Shown piece after piece: positions 36,301 through 45,300 of a DNA stretch of 64,000 nt (position 1 is the stretch's first letter; each line of letters begins with the position of its first letter). Location of the stretch: IMG/VR virus record IMGVR_UViG_3300020419_000010, positions 28,433-92,432 of that record; one strand, written 5' to 3'. Below the pieces are notes generated by a model, which worked only from the letters and a program-made list of their open reading frames with translations, made no database searches and had not been told where the DNA came from. The position numbers and the translations under genes are program-made. Origin of the DNA: a virus.

Positions 36301-39300
36301 TTGAAGAAGGTGATAAATTCCAAGGACCTGGTGGAACTGCTACTGGTGAAATTGTAAGAATTGACTTTGAAGCAAACCCTGTAATATTATACTACTTAAA
36401 GTCTAGTGAGGCAGAGATTTCAGATGGAGAAACAATACAAAGATACTTCCCTGATGCACAAGGAAATAGATTACTAGATTCTCTTACAGAGGTAGTTGCT
36501 GGTTCCAATACATTAGGTGATATTGTTGATACTCTTATTATTAACAAAGGATCTACATTTAACGGTATTATATTTGAGAGACTTATATCTCTATCTAATC
36601 AGAACGTAATTCTTGACAATATTGCTGAGACTACAATTACACCTACTACATTAACAGATGCAAGTGATCGTATCAACGCTGACTTCCTAGATTTTGAAGA
36701 AGTAAGATCTACTGAAATTGAATATGAGAACTTAACTGGTGGTGTAATAGCAGCAAACGATATGCTTCGTTCTATTACATTTGAGTATGGTAACCAAGTA
36801 ACTAACGCTAAGAATAGATGGCAAGATGGTGGTCGTATGATCTCTCTAAACAAAGACGAGATCGTTGACTTTGCTAATGCACAGATAGCAGTTGAGCACC
36901 CAGGATTCTACTACCCAGGTGATAACATGACTGATGCTTGGAGTAGATATGCTGATGCTTATCGTCTAATCATCAAGAATATAGATTACATTGCTAACAA
37001 AGCATATGCATTGATGGTTGCACAATATCCATCATTAACAATTCCATCTGGACCTAAGTGTGTTAGAGATACCAAGTATATGATCGAGGCATTAGCATTC
37101 GACGTTTATAGTGGTGGTACGAAATACACACGCAAATTGTTACAAAAGTATTTCTCAACCGATGGTACGACCTTCTTATATGTAAATAATGAGGCAGAGG
37201 CAACTAACTATGCATTTGGTCAGGCAGTTAGTTTGATGAAACAGGCATTGAGCAATATGCTCACTGGTTCTGAAACTGTTGACGGTGTGACCTACGTTAA
37301 GTATAATGAAAGAACTGCTGGTGGTTCCAGCGGAACTGGGATTACTGCTGACCCTTCACCAGGTAATCCTTATGGAACTGCTGGCACCAATACCACAAAC
37401 TATGGTGCTACTAATTGTTCAGATGTTCAGTCAGCTTTACAAACTTTATATGACAACGTTTCTGTTGTACTTACTGCTGGTTCTCTCGCTGATTTACTTG
37501 ACGAGGTAACTGTCACACAGTACACTGCACATGAAATTAAGTGCAGAAGAGACATAGGATATCTTGTAGATGCATTATCAACAGATATCACAACTGATGG
37601 TAACTTCCAAACTGTCAAGTTTATTAAGACATACTTTGATAATATTGGTGTTCCTATTTCTAATGGATTTGTAGGAGAGGTAAAAGAATATCTATCTGCA
37701 TTTAAACATGTAGCAGAATTATGTAAGAGAGCAATCAATAATTTATTATATGTACAGGTTAACACTAGAACACCTGAGACAGGTTATATGTTGAAAGATC
37801 CAACAACATATCAAGGTCCTTATCTTGGTGCTGCTGGAACTACACTAACACAATTTACACCAACTGCTGTTACATATACTCCTGCTAATGGTCAGTTAGT
37901 AATGACTATTGGTAATCATAGTTTGACCACATCAGATACTGTTAAGATTAGACCTTACAGTTTGAACTTCACATGTACTATGGACGGTGGTGCTTCATTC
38001 CACCCATATCCTAGAACAGGTGACCCAGCATTTAACGCTGATCTAAATATATCTGCTACAACTCAAACTTCTATTACAGTTGACGTTGGGGCATCTCCTC
38101 TTGTACAATATACACCTACTGGTGCAACCTACGATCCAGCAACAGGTGTAATGGTTCTTACTATTGGAACTCATTCACTTGAAATAGGTGATCCAGTAAC
38201 ACTTGCCGACCTCTCAATTACATTTACTTGTACACAAGACGATAACACTACACCAAAACAATATCCAAGAACAACTGACCCTGCGTCTGGTGCATCTTTA
38301 CCAGTTGTTGCTAAGGATACAAATACTATTTCTATAAACGTCGGTGCTTCTGCACAGACTGATCAATATGCTCACACATTTGTTTCTGCCTCTGCTAACG
38401 CTGTTAGTTCTGGTGGTGGTTTTACTCATACATTTGTTTCTGCTGAACCTAATGCTGTATACAATGGGGGCGGAACCGAAGCAGCATATTATGATCCTAA
38501 TTATTATAGTGGAGTTAACGAAGGTCTTGGTAATTGTGCAGACGTTCAAGCAGGCATTCATACATTAATATCACACGTTACTACTGCAATAGGTGCAGGA
38601 TCACTTAGTGCTGTTCCTACTGGTGCTGCTCTAAATGATGGTGGATATGTAGAGAATGAAAACCTTAGAGTATTTAAGATTGCATATAAAGATTTACAAG
38701 GTAATGGATTCTTCCTTCCTGGTGAAACAATCAGAGGTTCAAGTTCCAATGCTAACTTTATATGTAAGGGAACAAATGCTGGATTGAAGTGGTTATTTAC
38801 TAACGCTGTTACTGGTACATTTACAGATAGAGAGTACGTCTCTAACTCTAAATTAACTGTTAATGGTTCTGCTGTTCTAACAAAATTACAGAAGAAAGCA
38901 GGAACACAATCAATAAGATTTGACGCTGGTTCTTACTTAGCACATACATTATCTGATCGTCAGAAGTTTGGTACTGCTGACTTTACTATTGAGATGTGGA
39001 TACGTCCTAATGCAGTAACTGGTACACAGTTCTTATATGATACAAGAACTACAAGTGCAACATTGGTAGGATCTCCTGTATTGTATCTCGATGGAACACA
39101 AATCAAATACTGGTATGATAGCACAGATCATATCGTAGGTGCACATAACTTAACTGCTAATGTTTGGGGTCATATTGCTCTTACTAGAACAACAGGTATT
39201 ACTAAGTTGTTTGTAAATGGTACACAAGTTGGTGGTGACTATAATGATACTAATAACTACCTAGAAAGACCATTTAATATTGCTGCTGATTGGCAGGGTG

Positions 39301-42300
39301 CTAATGGATTTGTTGGACATATGGATAACTTCATACTCCACACAGAATCTAAGTACTCAAATACATTCACCCCAGGATTTACATATCCAACAGATACTGC
39401 TAAGGTAACATTTGGATTAGATTGTGAGTCACCTATAATCATCAGTACAGAAGATTGCTTCGGTACATATACAGGTCAGACAAACTCTACTGCTACAAGT
39501 AAGAAAGTTAACTATGATAATAAGACAGTTATTATTGAGGATATTGATTTAGGTAGAGACTCATATAGAGAAGCAGCAGATATATTAGAACTTAACTTAG
39601 ATTGGATGGCAGAAACTGCTGTTGGTTTAATGGCAGCAAAATATCCTGATTTCATAATTCCAGGTGACAGTAGTACTAGCACAACTGGTACTGCTAAGTG
39701 TGTTCGTGATACTAAGGAATATATCGCAAAAGCAATTATTGCTGATATCAGATATGGTGGTAATTACAACAGTACAATCTCTGGTAGAGGATATCTAACC
39801 AAGGCGGGTGGTTTAGATTACGTTGGTAATGAACTTTTACAATCTGTATATGCTTGGAATGAACTTGCTAATGTAATGAACTATATCATTACAACTACAA
39901 GTAGTGATCTTGTAAATTATCCTGCTGGTGGAACAAAATATACAGAGATTCTAAGAGTTCCTAATAACTTCTCTTCCCCTGCATCTCAGGCAATACAAGA
40001 TGAGATAACAAGTCTATCAGATCAGATAATTAATATTCTTGCTCCTACTGGTGATAGATTTAGGGATGCTGGTGATGCATTGTGGAAGAACAGAGATTAC
40101 ATTGCAGAAGAAGTTGCTCTTAAAATACAAAATGACTATAAAGCAAATATCAATGGCACAGAATATGACTTCTTAGTAATGCCTGGATATGGTCAACCAT
40201 ATTGCGAAAGAGATATTAAGGTTTACATTCTTCCTGCTGTTGTTACTGATTTACTAACAGGTGGTAACTCTGCTACACAATATGCTATCGATCAATATAT
40301 CAATCCTTCTAGTCAGATCATTCATGTAGAAGATCAACTAAGTGCTATGTTAGATGCATTTGAACATACTAAGAAATTAGCACATCATGCAATCAACCAA
40401 ACATTATTAACATTTGGTACAACTGCATCTAGTATTGGAATCTCAGCTGAATATGCAGATGATTACTATGTTGCTGAGTACACACAGATAGAAGCATATA
40501 GAGACACAACAGTCACAATAGACACACAAGCACCTGATCAAAGTAGAGTTTCTCCAAGTCATAATATTTGGATGGATACTGCTGATCAGTTAGAAAGAAA
40601 CAAACATGTTATTGCATGGGAAGCAGTTCACACAATGAATGATATGTCTTACTTCCTAGACTTCCAAGTTCCAGGTGGTAGAACAAATTGTGCTGATGAC
40701 CTAGTAGATGTTATAGAAGCAATGGTTCATGATATTAGACTAGGTGGTAACTCTAAGACTTGGGATGCTGCTGCACTATATCTTGATCCAGAAGATAGCA
40801 GTCTTATCCATGTAGAAGGTGAAGATAAAGCATCTAAGTGGGCAATGACATGGGCAATGGAAATAGCAATCCTTACCATGAGAAATGGATTTGGTAGAGA
40901 GAACCTTTACATCTACGATCCAGAAGATAATACTGGTGCAGAAGGTGGAGAAGCAACTGGTGGTGGCGGTGCTTCTGAATCATTTAATGAAGTTGAGACA
41001 AGTACATATGAACAGAATGGTGCTATTGATAGATTTATTGATGCTGCAAATATAGTTGAAAGAAATATTAGATTCATTGCAGAGCAAGCAGTACATGAAA
41101 TGCTTGTACAATTCCCATCACTACACAACACTGATTGGGTAAGTGGCGTGGGTCCATTCACCCCAGCAGCAGGAAGCATAACATATGATGCTGCTACTGG
41201 TGTCATAACATATGACCATGGTTCTGCTCATGGACTAACAACAGGGCGTAAGATCTATGTACGCCAAGAGTCATTAGTATTCACATGTACTAAGGATAAT
41301 AATAATTCTGAGCATGCATATCCTAGAACAACCGATCCATGGTATAACAAAGGTATTGCAATTACATCAACAGGTACAAATACATTTACATTTAATGTTG
41401 GTGCTGCTGGTGCAAACGATCAATATGTACATACATTTGTAAGAGCAGAGCATGAAGCAATCACTGTTGCTGGTAAGCATGACTGTGTACAAGACGTTAC
41501 TGATGTTCTTGATGCAATCCAGTGGAACTTACGTCACGGTGGTAACAACAAAGTATTCCATGCTGCTGAAATGTATACAGATGGAACTGCACTTGCACAC
41601 GTTTCTGGTTACGTTACAGAAGTAACTTGGGTAATGAATAAAGCAAGAGATCTTGCTATACAAGTAATGAGACAGGAGACTGTTACTACTACTGGTTCTA
41701 CACATGGATTCTCACAGAAATTATTCACTGACTTAGACTTCTTCCCATATAATCAATCAAACTATACTATTACTGCTGATGGTAGTACACCTCTTTGTGC
41801 TGACGTAGCATCTGCTATAACAACATTTGCATCTATCGTTACTGATACACTTGCTAACCCTGTACAGATAACTGATGGTACGATTCAGAAATCACTACCA
41901 AATATTTGGCCAATCAAGTATGCTAATGATATGGCAAATCGTGATACATCAATCACATTTGATGAAAATGGTGGTACATCTGGTTGGAACAATACTTGTG
42001 CACAGGCAGCATCTGGTATTGAGACATTATTCAATCTTGTAATGGATACAATAGAGAAGGCAGCATCTTCAAGTCCTGCTCCTAGTCATCTAACAACTGT
42101 TACTAGAACAACCCCATACAATAGTAATGCTGCATATCAATACTATACATGTTACAACGTTATATCTGCATCTGATACATTATTTGATCTAATGATTGAT
42201 ACACTTGGTGGTGGTAATTCTCCACATACAGGTGGTAACTATTCTGAACGTTTCATTGCAAGATACCTAACATTTAACAAAGGAGCAATCTCTCGTAAGG

Positions 42301-45300
42301 CATTTGCTGAGGTACAATCACAATATCCTACAACCAATGCTGAAATAGGGTTTGCAGAAACTATAATGGATGCTGTTATCTACGACTTGAACACTCGTGG
42401 TAATGCTGGAATGATGAAGTATGTAAATACATGGTTTGATGGTGAAGGTAACTTTATTGCATTCCCAACTGTTGTTAGACAACACTTAGTATTCTATCTC
42501 TTGCGTATTGCAGAGGCAGCAAAACGTATATCCTATGACCAGAATAATACATCAGAATGGGGAGCACAAAATACTTATGATGCATACTTTGATCCTACTC
42601 TTTCTGCTGCTATACTCAATCGTATTGAATATCAGAAGGAATCTACTGAGTTCTTCATGGACGCATCAATTAACGTTGCTGAGTTTGCATTAACCAGAGG
42701 TACACCTCCAACAAATAATACTATTACATGGATCAATAATACACATGCAACCAATGATCGCAACTTATACGATGAAGGTAATGACTGGAACACTGACCCT
42801 GATCTTGTTCTTAATACACCAACAGTCGAGGTTGGATTCGAGAGAAGAGAACATAGAGTTAAGATTACTCGTCCTAATTTCTATTCTCGTGGTGATGTAT
42901 TAACTTACGTTCCTGCATCAGCAGATATTGAGCAAGGATTACAAGGACAGAATTGGTTCTATGTTCTTAATGCAACTCCAACATACTTTGAGATTTCAAG
43001 AGAGATTAGACACGATGCAAGATACTCACGTTTCCGTGTAGACACTCTTACAACTGGTCAACAACAGTTTGCTGTTGATGTAAGATCTGGTATCGAAAGA
43101 GCAACTACAACATTTGGTGTCAGAGATATTGATACACCTGTAAGTGGTGGATTTAATATTGCTGATGTTGTTGCTGGTATCACATCTGATTCTCGTGCTG
43201 ACGTTATAAGCACTAGAAATAACGAAGCAAAAGTTATTAAGTTGTATAGCAAGTTCTTTATCGACGCTGCATCTGGTAGATTTACAAATGGAGAGACAAT
43301 ACAGGTTCAAGGTTCTGCATCTAACAATGGTAGTATCGTTCAGACATCTGTACTGACAGGTGATAATAGTAACGAAGGTTATATTTACGTTGAGAATATT
43401 ACTGGTGCATTCAGTGACGATGATGTATTAGAAGGTGTTGATAGTGGTGTTACTGCTAGTGTAAATGGCACAGGTAAGACTCGTATGTTGGTCAACCTAG
43501 ACAGAGGAGCATTTGCTGTTAATGAAATGATATTCAACAAAGCAAACTCCGCTGAGGCAGATATCATTCTTTATGAAAACTCTGCTGGTGCTCTTACAAG
43601 TAACACAGGTGGTAGAATTAGTATTGATATTGAATCACTAGATCAAGACTTTGTTGATGGTGATATCATCTATGGTTCTGTAACAGATAAGATTCTTGAT
43701 ATTGCAGACATTAGAGTATCAGGATTAGATCAGATTGAACTTAATCAGTTTGTACATGGTACTAAGACTGTTCAGTATCAGGTTGCTAGTGTCACAAGAG
43801 ACCAAGGATTTACAGGTGACTTTGCAGCAGGAGATTTAGTATATCTCCTACAAGGAACTATTCCAAAAGAACCAGGTTGGACTGCTGTTGTAACTGAATA
43901 CAACTACGATCAGGAGAATAGTATTCATAACATCTATCTTGCTAACTTTACACCTTATGGTTCAGCAGCAGATGGTACAACAGTTGATGATCCAAATCTA
44001 GCAGTCAATGGTGCTATCGGTAAATTTGAGAACCTTAATAACTTCCCAATTATATTTGCTAACCTAAGTAGTGCAACAATTACTAACTACACATCTTATG
44101 GACGTGTTGCTGGTAAGGCAATCTCTGGTACAACTGGTAGAATATGGTTAGAAGATATAAGTGGTGACTTCCCAAGTAATTTAAGCATCATATCTGACTA
44201 TGGTTGGACTGCTGGTGTTACACAGAGTAAAGGACTACTCGGACGTTGTGATAGATATTTCAGAGGATTTGATGGGGTTGCAACAACATTCAAGTTGACC
44301 GTCAACAATGGCGAAAGATACTTCCCCGACCCTGCTGGTCACATCCTCACATTTGTCAATGGTGTACTACAACCCCCAGGAGCAAACTTTGCATACACTG
44401 CCTTCTCAGACCAGATCCAATTTACAGAACCTCCAACTATCGGATCTGAGTTTATCGGATACTATGTCGGTAAGTTACGCCAGTTGGACGACATTAGTTT
44501 TGAATTTGATTCACTTCGTTCGTCCTTCAACCTCAAATACCTTGGTGGATTCTACTCACTAACATTAACAGAGGGTGTTGATTCTGCGACAATATTACCA
44601 GAAAACAATATTATCTGTTCATTGAACGGTGTTATACAGGAACCTGGAATAGGTTACGAACTTGTTGGTTCAAGAATAATCTTTGCTGAAACTCCTCGTG
44701 CAGGATCTACATTTGTAGCATTCTCATACATTGGTTCTGATGCTGACGTTATCGCTGCAACTGTTGTACCTCCTATCGAAGCAGGAGACGTATTAGAGAT
44801 CGAAGGAGAAGGTTCTCCTCGTGAAGTTGCGTTGATCGAATCTTCAAACTCCTTAATTACTTTCGAGTACACAGGAACTGTTAAGGGTCGTGACGCTTCT
44901 GCGTTATCAACTATAAAAGCGGGTGAAATAACAAAAGCAATAATCACAACTCCTGGTGATGGTTATTCATCACGTCCACAAGTTGATGTCATATCATCTA
45001 CTGGATTTGATGGTCGTGTTCGTGCGTTGATGGGTATATCAAGTATCGTTGTTAAGAACGCTGGTATTGGTTATGCATTACCTGATGTTGTTGTAGAAAC
45101 AACTGTTGAAGATGATTTCGTTGCACCTACTGGTGGTGGTGTTAACGGTGGATTTGACACATACCTTGGACAAGGTACAGATGCAGATGGTAATCCAATC
45201 GTTATCGTTGCTGGTTATATTGTCATCAATGCTCAACCAACAAACGTAACTGTTAACCAAGGTCAGACTGCATCATTCACAGTAGATGGATCATTCAGAC

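Noticed and set aside
38298-38561. Minus-strand ORFs of 60-120 codons within the giant gene, gp6, the DUF4815 gene and the fibre
   Set aside because: They are shadows of strongly coding + strand frames and have no ribosome sites, promoters or recognisable domains.
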